From: Pseudocercospora fijiensis CIRAD86
Taxonomy: Eukaryota; Ascomycota; Dothideomycetes; Mycosphaerellales; Mycosphaerellaceae
Reading direction: 5' to 3'
NCBI RefSeq assembly: GCF_000340215.1
Contig: NW_006921537.1
Span: forward strand, 3,985,646 to 4,049,645
Length of the DNA: 64,000 nt
Shown: positions 11,532 to 22,299 of the stretch, piece by piece
Layout of the letters: each line of letters starts with the position of its first letter
Numbering within the stretch: position 1 is the stretch's first letter
Made by a program: the position numbers and the translations under genes
Notes under the pieces: generated by a model
Databases searched by the model: none
What the model was told of the DNA's origin: nothing
The model's input: only the letters and a program-made list of their open reading frames with translations

Positions 11532-12354
11532 CAAATTTGTCCCGAAACAGTACCTTGAGTGCCGGGGCCGAAGTCAAGGCATTGCGATGAGAAAACCAGT
11601 GCAATGAGCGCTGGCTGGCGCGAATGTCGCCGTCGCCGGTGAAGGGAACGCTCGATGTCTTCTGCTCTCGGCATACCGTCGTCGATACAAGACTTGCTTG
11701 AGCCGCCAGGTGGGTCGTCGAAGCACAGAAGCCCAGTTTGATACCTCGCCAATGGCTTACCCGACAACCAGATCCTTCGAAGGTCAAGACGGCACCGACA
11801 GGCTCGCCAAGTCTGGTTGCGAACAGATTGAGAGTCTGGTCCGGTCTTGGCTGTCTGCAAGTATCGTTCTCGAAGGATAACACAACTGGAGACAAGCCTT
11901 CAGTTCAAGGACTGCTGATAAGAACACGAGGGAGAGACCGTTCCTGATGAGATGAGGTCGAAGATGTTCACCAGACTCAAGCTTCCGGCGGCTCCTTCTT
12001 TCCCTCTGCTTACCGTAAGTACCTTACTGTACCTTACGTAAGATCCTCCGCGATCACGTGAGAGGGACCGGAGCATTCCAATCCCTTGCCCGAGGCTCGA
12101 GCTGAACAACCCGAAGGCTCTGGAGCAACTCCACCTTGCATGATGCCATAGTCTCCATTTCTACTGGGTTCGATACTGTGCACTGTGATGTACGAGTCGC
12201 CATTCGCATGTCATCAAGCAAAGGTCAAGTATAATTCTTTCGGCATTTGTCAGCGTCTCATACTCCCTTCATCCTCCGCGTTGACTTGAACCCTTCTCTA
12301 TTTACTCTTTGCGAGGAATTGATCAGGCAAAGCGAACAGGAACCAGAACACAAG
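11531..12354. other. Intergenic, upstream of the MDR oxidoreductase
   Basis: Unique, non-RIP sequence between the repeat edge and the first gene. The open frames here overlap each other on both strands and show no family features, so I call none. A small repeat of TACCTTAC (about 12018-12042) near CTTACGTAAG may be a regulatory element. Otherwise I see nothing specific. Confidence 0.5.
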
Positions 12355-13438
12355 ATGAAGGAAGCTATCGTCCACGCTGGACCTAAGGTCGAAATCCGAG
12401 AGGTCGACATCCCCAAGCCTGGACCTCACCAGATTGTAACCAAGATTGTCTACTCTGGCAGTAATCCGAAAGACTGGAAGGTCCCAGAATGGCTTCGACA
12501 AATACCGGCTCTCAATCAAGGCGATGACATTGCTGGTGTTGTTCACGAGATCGGCGAAGGAGTGGTGGAGTTCAAGAAGGGAGACCGAGTTGCAGCATTC
12601 CACGAGATGCTCGCGCCTGGAGGCTCTTACGCTGAGTACGGGCTCAGCTGGGATCACACAACTTTCCATCTTCCAGAGAAGACTAGCTTCGAGGGCAAGT
12701 GTTTCCTGGCCAAGTAATGAATGTTCTGAGCTAACGAAAAGCCACGCAGAGGGTGCAGCGATTCCACTCGCAGCTTTGACAGCCGCCATTGGTCTATTCG
12801 CCAACGACCGCCTCAACCTACCACAACCCACTGCGCCCGCCAAAGAGCCCATCCCTCTCGTTGTCTACGGTGCCTCCTCAGCTGTCGGATCCTATGTCCT
12901 CCATTTCGCCAACCGCGCCAACATCCACCCATTGATCTGCGTCTCCGGCCGAGCACAAGAGCACGTTGAGAAACTGATCGATCGATCAAAAGGCGACACT
13001 ATCATAGACTATCGTAAGGGCAACGAAGCTGTCGTAAAGGGCATCAAAGACGCCCTCAAAGGAGCCAAACTCTTCTACGCATACGACGCAGTCTCCGAGC
13101 ACAACTCATACCAGAACATCTGCGGAGTCTTAGAGCCAAATGGCAACATCACGCTCGTATTGCCTGGGAAAGAATATCCCGAGATCCCGGCTGGTGTGAA
13201 CAAGACGATCACACAGGTTGGAGATGTACATGGCAGCCATAAGGATCTTGGATTTGTCTACTCGCGATTAATTACGAGAGGATTGGATGAGGGTTGGTTT
13301 AAGGCTCAGCCGCAGGAAGTTGTACCTGGTGGGCTTGGAGGTGTGCAGAAGGCTTTGGAGAATCTGAAGAATGGCAATGCTAGCGCTGTCAAGTATATCT
13401 TTAAGATCGCTGATACAGAGGGCGCTGAGAAGGCGTAA
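12355..13438 (+). CDS. Zinc-type MDR oxidoreductase (quinone oxidoreductase / ToxD-like family)
   Basis: Two exons, 12355-12694 and 12750-13438, give 342 residues. The start MKEAIVHAGPKVEIREVDIP is the usual GroES-like beginning of medium-chain reductases. A GDDIAGVVHEIGEGVVEFKKGDRV-type stretch (about 56-78) follows, and the NAD(P)-binding A-x-x-G-x-x-G turn lies in VVYGASSAVGSY at about 151-162. The classical structural and catalytic zinc Cys residues are absent, as in the quinone reductase branch, so it is probably a zinc-independent NADPH reductase of the cytosol; the substrate is unknown. The intron (12695-12749, 55 bp) begins with GC rather than GT (GCAAGT) and has a CTAAC branch site. 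Only this choice restores the expected family sequence around FEEGAAIPLAALTAAIG. An in-frame TTG upstream at 12247 is not needed. Confidence 0.9.
12695..12749 (+). other. GC-AG intron of the MDR oxidoreductase
   Basis: Donor GCAAGT, branch-like GCTAACG at 12730-12736, acceptor GCAG. The alternative GT donor four bases downstream would shift the frame. Splicing at GC joins FE and EGAAIPLAALT, which matches the family. Confidence 0.85.
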
Positions 13439-13714
13439 GGTATATAGCTGTATGTACAGTGTTAGCAATGATCGAAATCATAAGTGACTCCAGTCTTGTG
13501 TCGATAGTTTTGATCAAAATGGTCACTGTGCTGTCGTGGCTCATACGTCTCCGTCGTGCATGGCTACCAGCACCGGCAGCTACTCTTGCCAAGGCCAGCG
13601 CAGAGAGCTCGGAGTTCGGAGTGCCTCGTGCCACGGTGCCTACTTCCACCACCACGCATTTTGTGACTGAGACACTGCCCGTCATGTGCCAAAAGGTGCG
13701 ATGCGAGATTCGAT

Positions 13715-15555
13715 ATGAAGGCGTCCTTCGATGACGATCAAGAGCTTGGGAGTCTGCCGAACGGAACGGCTTATGATGAAAACATAGTCATGGAAGAAGA
13801 CGCGCTTCTAGGCGCGGCGGAGACAACACTAGAAGATATCAAACAATTTGCAGAGCAATATGGACTCGACAACAGGCTCGAACTCCTGCAAGACGCTGCT
13901 GCATTGCTGAGAGATGGCGAGACCGCAGCCACCTCGGACGGTAATCGGCGCAGTAAATGGAGCCAACCACTCCAGCTGTACCTATGCATCCTCGCGACAG
14001 CATTCGGCGCATTGGGACAAGGCTGGGCGCAGACAGGTATCAACGGAGCGAACCTCTATTTTCCACAGGTCTTTGGTATCGGCCCACTTATAGTCGGCTT
14101 CATCAACGCTGGAATCTATTTCAGTACCGGCATTCTGGGATCCTGGCTCGTGGCACCTATGAACAAGCACTTGGGCCGTAGAGCAACAGTTTTCGCGGGA
14201 GCTCTCATCTCTCTACTCTTCAATCTCGGAGGCTCAGCAGCAGGGAGCTGGCAAAGCTTGCTTGTGTGCCGATTTGCTTTGGGGATTGGTCTCGGACTTA
14301 CGAATTGTACTCTGAATATCTTCGCAGCTGAAAGTGCGCCTGCAGCTATACGAGGAGGGCTGGGAGTCGCATGGCAGATGTATACCGCATTCGGCGTCTT
14401 TGTCGGGTTTCTGACGAATATGCTGGTGGACAGCAATCCGGAAGCTTATGGCCCACTACGATGGAGGGTCATGTTGATGGCGCCTGCATTGCCGACTGTG
14501 CCTCTGATGTTCCTCATATTCGTTTGTCCTGAATCTCCGGCTTGGTTGATCAAGCAGACCGGTGACTATGGTCGTGCCTTCCAATCTCTGGCAAGATTAA
14601 GAAACACGGAACTAGAAGCCGCCCAGGAAATTGTCAACATCCATGCTCAGAGAAAGCGTGTTGCGAAGATCGTGGAGCCACGTTCGTTTGGCAAGACTGT
14701 TGTCGAGCTGTTTACCATTCCACGAGTCAGACGTGCTACACTTGCTGCGTACAGTGCTCAAATCTCTCAGCAACTCTGCGGCATCAACATTGTAAGTGAA
14801 GCAAAGCGTGGAGCTCAGTAGTCCATCTCTAACTTTGATCTGTATCGCAGGTCGCATTCTATTCCTCAACGATATTCGTCCAGGCTCACTTCACGACCTA
14901 TGCTGCAGAGATGGCGTCGACCATCTTCGGCCTAGTCAACTTTCTTGGGGCGTTTCCCGCAATCTGGACAATGGACTCCCTTGGCAGGCGCTCTCTGCTG
15001 CTCTTGACATTGCCTCCGATGGCGGTATCAATGGCAATCGCCGGATTCAGCTTCTCCATTTCCGACGACAGTGCTACGCTCAGATTCGGCTTGACGACCA
15101 GCATGATCTACCTCTTCTGCTTACTCTACTCTCCGGGCATGGGTCCGGTCCCAGCAACATACTCTGCAGAAGTATTCCCTTTGTCCCACCGAGAAGTGGG
15201 AACTTCCTCAGCAATTGCGGTCACGAGTCTTTTCGCCACAATTCTATCGCTATCATTTCCCTGGTTGCTAAGCGTGCTTGGAACTCAAGGCAGCTTCCTG
15301 CTGTACGCAGTGCTGAATGTAGTAGCCTGGGTCCTCGTGTTCCTCTTCGTGCCGGAGACGAAACGTAGAACGCTGGAAGAGCTGGATGAGACATTCTCGC
15401 TTGCCACTGGCGATTTTGTCAGGTATCAGGTTCAAGAGGTCGCCCCGTGGTGGATCAAGACACATCTGCTGCGTCGAAAAGATGTCAAGCTTGCGGCGCA
15501 TCCTAGTGAAGGGTATGGGCACGAATATACTCCTGTCGAGCGAGATTCAGACTAA
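13715..15555 (+). CDS. MFS sugar-transporter-like protein
   Basis: Exons 13715-14791 and 14851-15555 give 593 residues. After an acidic cytosolic N-terminus of about 85 residues come hydrophobic segments typical of the 12-helix sugar porter family: the first ends in GWAQTGINGANLYFP, a central loop carries LGRR, the second half has MDSLGRRS, and the C-terminal signature PETKRRTLEELDETF is complete. It should move a sugar, polyol or related solute across the plasma membrane by proton symport; the substrate cannot be told. The intron (14792-14850) has donor GTAAGT, a CTAAC branch site and a CGCAG acceptor. The gene follows the MDR gene by 276 bp in the same direction. Two short upstream ATGs precede the start, one ending at the start codon itself. 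Confidence 0.9.
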
Positions 15556-17484
15556 TGTCAATTGCAATAACGCAAAAACCTCATCGCCCTTGCGTCAAAA
15601 GTCAGCAGTCGAAGTACAACATCCCAAATCCCTTGTTGATGTTGTGGGATGCGGTCACGTTGAGCGACGACCTCTTGCGCCGTGCCATCGAGCGACAGTG
15701 GGCTGACAGGCGCTGTTTACCGGATTACAAAAAACGAAGGATAACATGACGAGAGTGAGGAGATTTGGAGGTGTGACTTGAAGCTCCACGGCTTCGTAGC
15801 ATGAGTAGTATTGTGAATCGGTGTCTTGAAAGACCCAAGATGGCGGGATGGAGTCATACCAGTCGCGAGGTCACGCTGGCCCAGGACCATAATAACCGGG
15901 CCTTCTTGGGCTCCTTCTTGTCTTCTGTGAGGTGTGAGCTGCTGGTGTGATGAAGAAGTGGTTGTACCACATCCTTGGTCGTGGAAGGGCACAAGTGAGA
16001 TGCCGTCTCACTGCGGTTCAAGAATGGCAGACTCCTCTGCTTAGTGCTGCGAGATCTGTAGCGCTATGATCCTGGCATCCTCGCCGCTGAGGCGCACGAA
16101 AGCCTACCAAACCCCCGGATGAACGCGTTCACGAACGATGATGGTCCATCTAAATAGCAAGAGCATTACGAGCATATACAAGAGTCGCCAGGTATTGTTG
16201 CAGTCCAGCGGTCCAACAGACTTAACGTGAAGGACCGCACCATGCCAATGCGAATACACTTTGTCGCAGACGGAGTGTATTCCAGAGGTTGAGGTGGCAC
16301 CATCGAGTCGAGTGGTGGACAATGTCGGGATGGGTCAGAAACCTCGCGTCCAATATTCTCGCTGGTTAGCCGGATTCACGCTCCGCAAGACCTGTAAAGC
16401 GAGATGGAGGTGCGCGTCGCTGATCCATCTCGAGATCGAGGCGTGCCAAGACAGGCAATAGGTCGCTACGAGAGTCGCCCGCGACGGACCGAATACAATA
16501 TCGCGGGCGATATCTACCTTGAAGGCTGAATTGGCAAGTTGGCGAGAAGTGTTCGGATGATGGAGAAAGAGATGGGGCGGTCCCTTCCTGTCACACCCAC
16601 GTCAGATTCAGAACAGTCTTTCAACGCCGCTCCAGCGCTCTCCATGCCTGGCAAAACTTCCCCAACGCCACACACCATCTTCCCCCCGGACTCGGAGAAG
16701 ATCGCGCGATCTTCTCCGCCAAGTTGCAGAGAGAAAATTTCGAGCGTCGAGTTTGCGAAGGATCAAATTCTCCACGAGACAGACGGACGAAGCCAAGGAT
16801 CCACGATCCAAAGACGAATTTTCCCAGTGAAGCGCGCGCATGCTGCGGAAGGAAGCTGAATTGGCTTTTTGGTGGAAATTTGGTGAGGCTGTGATGAATA
16901 TAAAGAGGGAGAAGGAGAATGGAGTCAGTCAGTCATTCATCACCTCACCCCGCGACTGAACGGGGATTGGAAGCAAACGACTCGACTCACTCACCTATCG
17001 AGCTCATTGGCTTGTTCGACACAGGATCACGACTACGAACTAATCCGAAGATTATTCAAGGCGGCATCGGACTTGGTTGTGTTTAGTCATGCGTGTGAGC
17101 TCACTTGGAAGCCGTCAGTCAGTCATGCTGATGAAAGGAGAATTTGCTTGGGAAGGCGTTCGCTTTGTATGTATGATACCCACTCGCGCGCGCGCGCTGC
17201 GATGATTCATAGGAAACACGAGAAACGACACGCAAAGCGTTCAAAAATCAAAGAAAATGTTGCTCAAAGCTTGAACTTTTCGCCATATGAATCCTATGAC
17301 CATGCCGTGCTGATGCTCCCGTCTTTCGTCCTCCAACGCCACGCTCACATTCATCTTATGTACCAGCATCCACATTCAATCATGCACTCCCAGCACCGTC
17401 ACTGGCGTGTCAATCCTTTCACCTCATATCAGCGTGCGCTTCACGATGATCCGCATAATCCTCCTCAGTGACCAGTACAGACGG
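15556..17484. other. Long intergenic region with a 26-bp palindrome
   Basis: About 1.9 kb between the convergent MFS transporter and the small minus-strand gene. No convincing protein is encoded; the frame at 17007-17471 lacks an ATG and has no family features. A TATA-like ATATAAAG at about 16898-16905 followed by a CT-rich stretch near 16920-16960 looks like a promoter and could drive a non-coding RNA to the right. A (GC)n run lies at about 17183-17198. Confidence 0.4.
16693..16718. repeat. 26-bp perfect palindrome
   Basis: CGGAGAAGATCGC followed at once by its own reverse complement, with no spacer and no mismatch. The core is ATCGCGCGAT. It lies in the intergenic region and is not flanked by transposon sequence. 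Confidence 0.9.
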
Positions 17485-17724
17485 CTAGCCTGTCAAACTC
17501 GAAGAGGAACGGCTGGGTGGTTCAGGTCTCTTCCGCGAGGCCGGCGCGACCTTGACATCGTTGACGTACTCAGTCCAATGCTTCGGTATTGGCGAGTGTA
17601 CTGGTCCCGGAGTTCGATAGGGCGTTCCGGTAGAGTAGTACGACTCGGGAGGATTCGGGTTGACCCAGTCGTCTTTCCAAGGCTCATCGACGATTGCTTC
17701 CTTGAGGTCCTTGTAGGTGGTCAT
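17485..17724 (-). CDS. Small hypothetical protein downstream of SEC24
   Basis: An ATG-started frame of 79 residues, MTTYKDLKEAIVDEPWKDDW then a Pro/Tyr/Ser-rich middle and a basic, Ser-rich tail. Composition looks protein-like (conserved-looking aromatic and Pro residues such as PKHWTEYVNDVKV) but I recognise no family. It begins only 47 bp after the proposed SEC24 stop on the same strand, so it either shares the SEC24 transcript or has its promoter inside SEC24. No signal peptide or membrane segment. It could also be 3' UTR that happens to be open. Confidence 0.45.
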   Translation of the reverse strand: MTTYKDLKEAIVDEPWKDDWVNPNPPESYYSTGTPYRTPGPVHSPIPKHWTEYVNDVKVAPASRKRPEPPSRSSSSLTG

Positions 17725-17771
17725 GGCAGATTCTAGATTGTCCTTTAGCGATGTGTCTCATCAAGCATCTC

Positions 17772-20700
17772 TCACCCCCAGTAGGGGACATTACTCGTGA
17801 TCGTTGAGATAGTATCAGCGATTGAACTGGTTGTGTCCGCGGCGGACTTGGATCGTTGACCGCTCAGCTGTGGTTCTCGAAGTTAGCATAATGTTCTAGA
17901 TTTTCCTAAGTCACTTCCGTCCTTACCTCCATGTTCACGCCACGGTGCAGCTGCACAAGCCAGTCGACGTAGCTGCTTGCCTCGCCATTGCGATCCTCGT
18001 ACAGCAAACGCGCGAACTCGAATTCAGCGCCGTCAAGACCCTGTCTCGCAATCTGAATGGAGAGACCTTTCGAGCCTCTGCCAGTCCCAGCACCTTGCTC
18101 GAGTGCGATAAGAATGTTTCGCACTTGGGCATTCAAATGCGTCTCCAAGATAGGTAGGGCATTCATATTGGGGTCCAGCTTCTGTAAATCATCAAATCCC
18201 TCGCCGAACAGGTCGGTAAGCAGATTGGGGTTCACAAGCTGATGTAGCCAAAGTATCATAACTTGCCCGTTGTCAACCAGATATGCACCCCCTTCTTCGA
18301 TGTTTGCAAAGCTTGCTCGCACACCGTGCGGCATCTTGAGATGTCCGTTCTCATCCGCGAATCCATCGGTGGTGTCGAGGCTGTGGATGGCGATGATGCG
18401 AGGGTAGAGGTACAAGCTCAATTCGCCTGCGCCCATGCCTTTGACATTGCGCAGCTCCATGACTCGTCGATCGCTCGGCTCCTTGCCACCTTTCAGAGCA
18501 CGAGATTTGATCAAGCCGAGAACGTACATGGCGAACTCTTTCATATGCTCAGGCATCACAAGCTGGCCAGCTGGGTGTTGGCCAGAATGGTGCTTCCGAT
18601 ACATGGCAAGAACGTCAATGAGCTTGTCTTGCAGCCACTGTCGAGTGTCGGCTAGTGATCGATCTGGTACACGGGAGGCTGACTCCTTTGCCAGAACGGC
18701 GATCACAGCATCCTGATCAACGAATCGCATACTGTCACGAGCGTTCTCGGTGACTGTGGCGACCACATTGGAGCATCTCACGCGTCTCTGGCCGCTTGCA
18801 GTTGTGTAGAGAAGAGCTGACTGAAAGTGGGCGTCATTACGGGTCTCGAGCTTGCCATCGTAGCTGAACGTGACAGACATGGAGGTGTCCTCGGTAATGG
18901 ATCCCATCTCCAGATCGGCGCCGAACGTATGTTGCGTGAAATTGCCACTGTAGTGTGCAACTTGCAGACCATTACTACATCGAACCTTCATCAGCGCGGC
19001 ATAACCTTGATCTCGCTGTAAAGCATGGCTGAGCTCCTTCTGTAGTCGCAAGGTATCCCGTGGATATGCCCAATTCGCGTAGTAAAATGTCTCGCCACCA
19101 GTCTTTTCGGCGATGTATCCAATCGAGGCTACATCGAGGTATCCGCCAGAAGGCGCCGTGAGGAAGAAGTCCACGCCCACCCCAGCTTTGACGCAGTCTG
19201 CTTGGAACTTCTTGTAGCTTGGGTTCTCGCACTTGAGAAGCACTCGATCCTGCTCCGGGTGGTCGTTGGTTGCGGTCTGCATGCGTTGGTCGCGGACTGT
19301 CAGACGAGCCGGAGCTGGACCGTAAGTTGGAAGACTAGCAAGACTGCACATAATCTTGCCCCCGGTGTCATGCAGAGCGGAGAGCGCAGCCTGCAAACAC
19401 GGGATGAGGGTCGGTTCGGCATGCTTGATCCTCTCAAACATCATGGGCAATTGACTGAGTAGGGTAACGATATTCGACTTGCTTTCTCCAGCATCGACGA
19501 AAAGATGATCCCCGGAAATGGCAGCGAATGGGTCTTCGAGGTCTGACACCACCATTTGTTGTGGTGCAGGACGTCTCTTGTGCACGTTGTAGAAATGGAT
19601 TTCACGGTCGAAGGTCATGAATCCCACCTTGACACCAGGGGGAACTTTGCTCGGTCGTGGAGGCTTCTCGGTTTCTTCGACCTCGTCGTCGTCTGCAGCA
19701 TCAAGCTCAAGATCATCGCCATATAAAGCTGCCAGAATTCCATCGCACATGGCTTTGAGGAAGCCACGATTGCAGCTCTCTGCGCTGACGTCGATCAAAT
19801 ATAGACAGCGCATACCCACAGGCTCCTTGGACCAGTACTCCCTTGGCACCAGAAATTCGCAGGTACCTAGGAGAAGCTCCGGTCGTTGTTGGCGATCGAT
19901 ACGCACGCCGGAAGGATCTGTAGGTGCAAAATAGCTCTGTTCAGTCTCGTTCGGGTGTCCACATAGATTGCAAGTCATCCGGTTGCCGCCATTCCCAAAT
20001 ACCATGAATGGGTTGATGTAGGCTCGGCATCTCCGGCATCGTGGTGGGCCAGCTTCTCCGAAGTCTAGCACAGGTATAGCAGCCTCGCCATCCATCTGTT
20101 TGGCGAGAGGTTGCAGTACCAAGCCAAGAGGTAAAGCAGTTGTTGCCAATTGCTCGGTCGAATTAGGAATACAGTTCACAGTCAGACGTGCGAACTTTGG
20201 GGCAGCACTTCCTTGATCGAAGGCGACCAAAGGCGTAGTCGCCGGAGGAGGTAGTCGCTGCTCCATAGTAGGGTATACGTGTTGCTTATAACATTCAGCA
20301 GCCATATCTCTGCTCAGAGGTATGCTTGGTACGAGCTGTGGGTTGACTCGCTGAGCACCAGGAGCTTGTGATCCATTTTGTCCCATATTGATAGGTTGCC
20401 CAACAGGCGATTGAGGCTGCATCGGAGCTTGCATTTGGGCAGCAGGCTGTGGCATTTGCTGAGTTTGCCATGGCTGTGTTGTTTGTGCCCATGGCGCTGC
20501 TGCTGGGTCGGCGCCCGGTTGTGTCTGAGGTGCTTGGCCATTCATGAACTGGCCAGCTGGTGCTCCGCCATATGTCTGCGCTCCCCCAGCAGGCTGTTCG
20601 ATGTGGTGAAAGGCATGTCGGTGCTTCTTCTTGCGACCCGCTGGTGCCGCCGCGCCGCCATCGATTCCCATCTGGCCCATCTGTTGCGTCACTCCTGCCA

Positions 20701-20968
20701 TGTCTTGTTGCCCTTGATATTGCTGCTGGCCCATTCCGGGCTGCTGGCCGTAGCTCATCGTTTGCGGCTCTGGTGGGACGTAGCTCTGGTTCTCTGGAGG
20801 CGGTGCCGGGCTCGGAAGTCCAACTCCCTGTTGATATGCACTCGGAGAAGGTGCCACTGGCGGTTGAGATTGTGAGGACTGTCGCTTCGCTCGTGCGCGT
20901 GCGCCGTCATGTGCGGGAGTGCCGAAAGCAAAAGGATTCGCATTGGGCGAGGAAATTTGGAAGGACAT
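17772..20968 (-). CDS. SEC24: COPII coat cargo adaptor Sec24
   Basis: Exons (minus strand) 20968-17927 and 17867-17772 give 1045 residues. The N-terminal 210 residues are Gln/Pro/Gly-rich and disordered, as in fungal Sec24. The zinc finger has C311-x2-C314 and C333-x2-C336 (CRRCRAYINP ... CNLC). The trunk domain follows (GMRCLYLIDVSAES), with an acidic loop (LDAADDDEVEETE), then beta-sandwich, helical and gelsolin-like parts. Sec24 pairs with Sec23 and selects cargo at ER exit sites. I prefer the first ATG (MSFQISSPNANPFAFGTP). A last intron, 17868-17926, has a GTAAGG donor, GCTAAC branch and CACAG acceptor; it replaces the short unspliced tail by LSGQRSKSAADTTSSIADTI and ends in NVPYWG. The upstream side carries a transposon about 490 bp from the start codon. 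Confidence 0.93.
17868..17926 (-). other. Proposed last intron of SEC24
   Basis: 59 bp, donor GTAAGG, branch TGCTAAC, acceptor CACAG. Without splicing the protein ends eight residues later (MEVRTEVT); with splicing it gains 31 residues. Splice signals are strong, but no transcript data are at hand. Confidence 0.75.
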
Positions 20969-21455
20969 CGAAATGTTTGACTTATGCGGAGCGGAGGTGG
21001 GCAAGCTAGGGCTACGTATATGTATATCCAGTTATGGGATATGCTTACCGTATTATTATGCTGCTTCTGAGCCTCTGAGCACCACTTCTGCTTCGCGACA
21101 CTTGTCAACTCCGATTCCATGCAACTTCTGTCTAGTGCGCCGCATTGTGCCTCCAATCGTTTCCGTTTTTCTCAACAGGCAACGTCGGTATGATCGCTAC
21201 CAAGAATACTCCCACAAACAAATGCCGGTCGCTTAAGTGTAGCATCGCACAGCATGGAGAGCATAAGTAGAATAGCACGAGCACACGCTCTCAGCTGTTC
21301 CCGCGATTTCGACCCTGGCCAAATGATTGTGGAGTCAGCGCGTCGCGTCGCGTCGCGTCCAATGCTATACCAGCAGACAGTGCACGTCAAACTATCGATA
21401 TCCGGGGTTGCGTCAGCCACTCCACCCCTCGCCCTGGGCTCGGGGATTCAAGCCA
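20969..21455 (-). promoter_or_regulatory. SEC24 upstream region
   Basis: Unique DNA between the SEC24 start and the pogo-type transposon. It contains a pentamer repeat, CGTCG three times plus CGTCC (21341-21360), running into CCAAT at 21359-21363. These sit about 390 bp before the start codon and may be promoter elements. No other gene is seen. Confidence 0.4.
21341..21360. repeat. CGTCG pentamer microsatellite
   Basis: Four tandem units, the last ending in C instead of G, overlapping a CCAAT box in the SEC24 upstream region. Confidence 0.8.
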
Positions 21456-21457
21456 TA

Positions 21458-21497
21458 CGTAAAATCGCTTTTTCCTAGTAGGCTATACGTAAAACTC
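21458..21497 (+). repeat. Left terminal inverted repeat of the pogo-type element
   Basis: Starts CGTAAAATCGCTTTTTCC, pairs with 24576-24615 on the other strand. Next to TA at 21456-21457. Confidence 0.88.
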
Positions 21498-22299
21498 GAC
21501 GATAGCAATGTTGTAGAGCATATATAATAGGAGACTGAATATAAGTAGAATAAGAGACAAGAAACAGTGGATTTCCGGCATATTAGTAACCAAATTACGA
21601 CCGTAGGACCTCAATCCGGCCTCTTAGCAAACCTTGAGTCTACTATATAATCGATCACTTCACATGTCGGCCTGTATATCCATTGTGTAACTGCTACCTC
21701 TTCTTATTAAGTGAATAACTAACTGCTGTATCTACTGTCTACCTCCTCTAGCTTAATAGGGTTGTTCTTACTGCTAGCGACCTCGCCTCGATAGCGGCTA
21801 GTTTTCTTCGGAGGCTCGTAGAAATGGCGCTTTCGCTATACTAACTCGTAGCGGCGGCGAGGATGTACTAAGTAAGGCCAAATATTAGTGTATATAGTAT
21901 CTTCGTTAAGTAGCGCCTCGTCTTGTTATAACTAGTTAAGTCGAGTATTAGGCTCTTACGCGAATAGGCCATTCAACCGCCGCTTAGTCTCAACGTTAGT
22001 CTATATTAGAAGGTCGCCGTTACCTTCGTAATCGTAGGTGCGAGTCGGTAAACACAGTATTATTGTTAGGCTCTATATATATGTAATTTCGCCGTTCTTA
22101 GACGTATAAGTGTATCGCTTGTAATTGCTAAGAATGTCGGCGTATAGATTACTAGTCTTCTTTAAGGTAGAGATGTTGTCGGTAGTAAGAAGGCGCTTAT
22201 CGAAGACGTGTCGTAGTAGCTTATCGTTAGACTGTAACTTAATGTCTATCTACTTAGTCTTACTATTATTGTTGAATATAACACAGAAGGCCTTACTGC

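Noticed and set aside
11488..12109. Several overlapping frames on both strands just after the repeat edge
   Set aside because: They overlap one another, lack family features and give no spliced product that I could support.
12446..13438. A 330-codon frame covering the second exon of the MDR gene
   Set aside because: Its first 90 residues are the wrong frame of exon 1 and the intron; splicing at the GC donor gives the correct protein.
17007..17471. Open plus-strand frame of 154 codons in the intergenic region
   Set aside because: It begins at a TTG, has no ATG near the promoter-like signal and shows no family features; composition is His/Arg/Ser-heavy as in chance frames.
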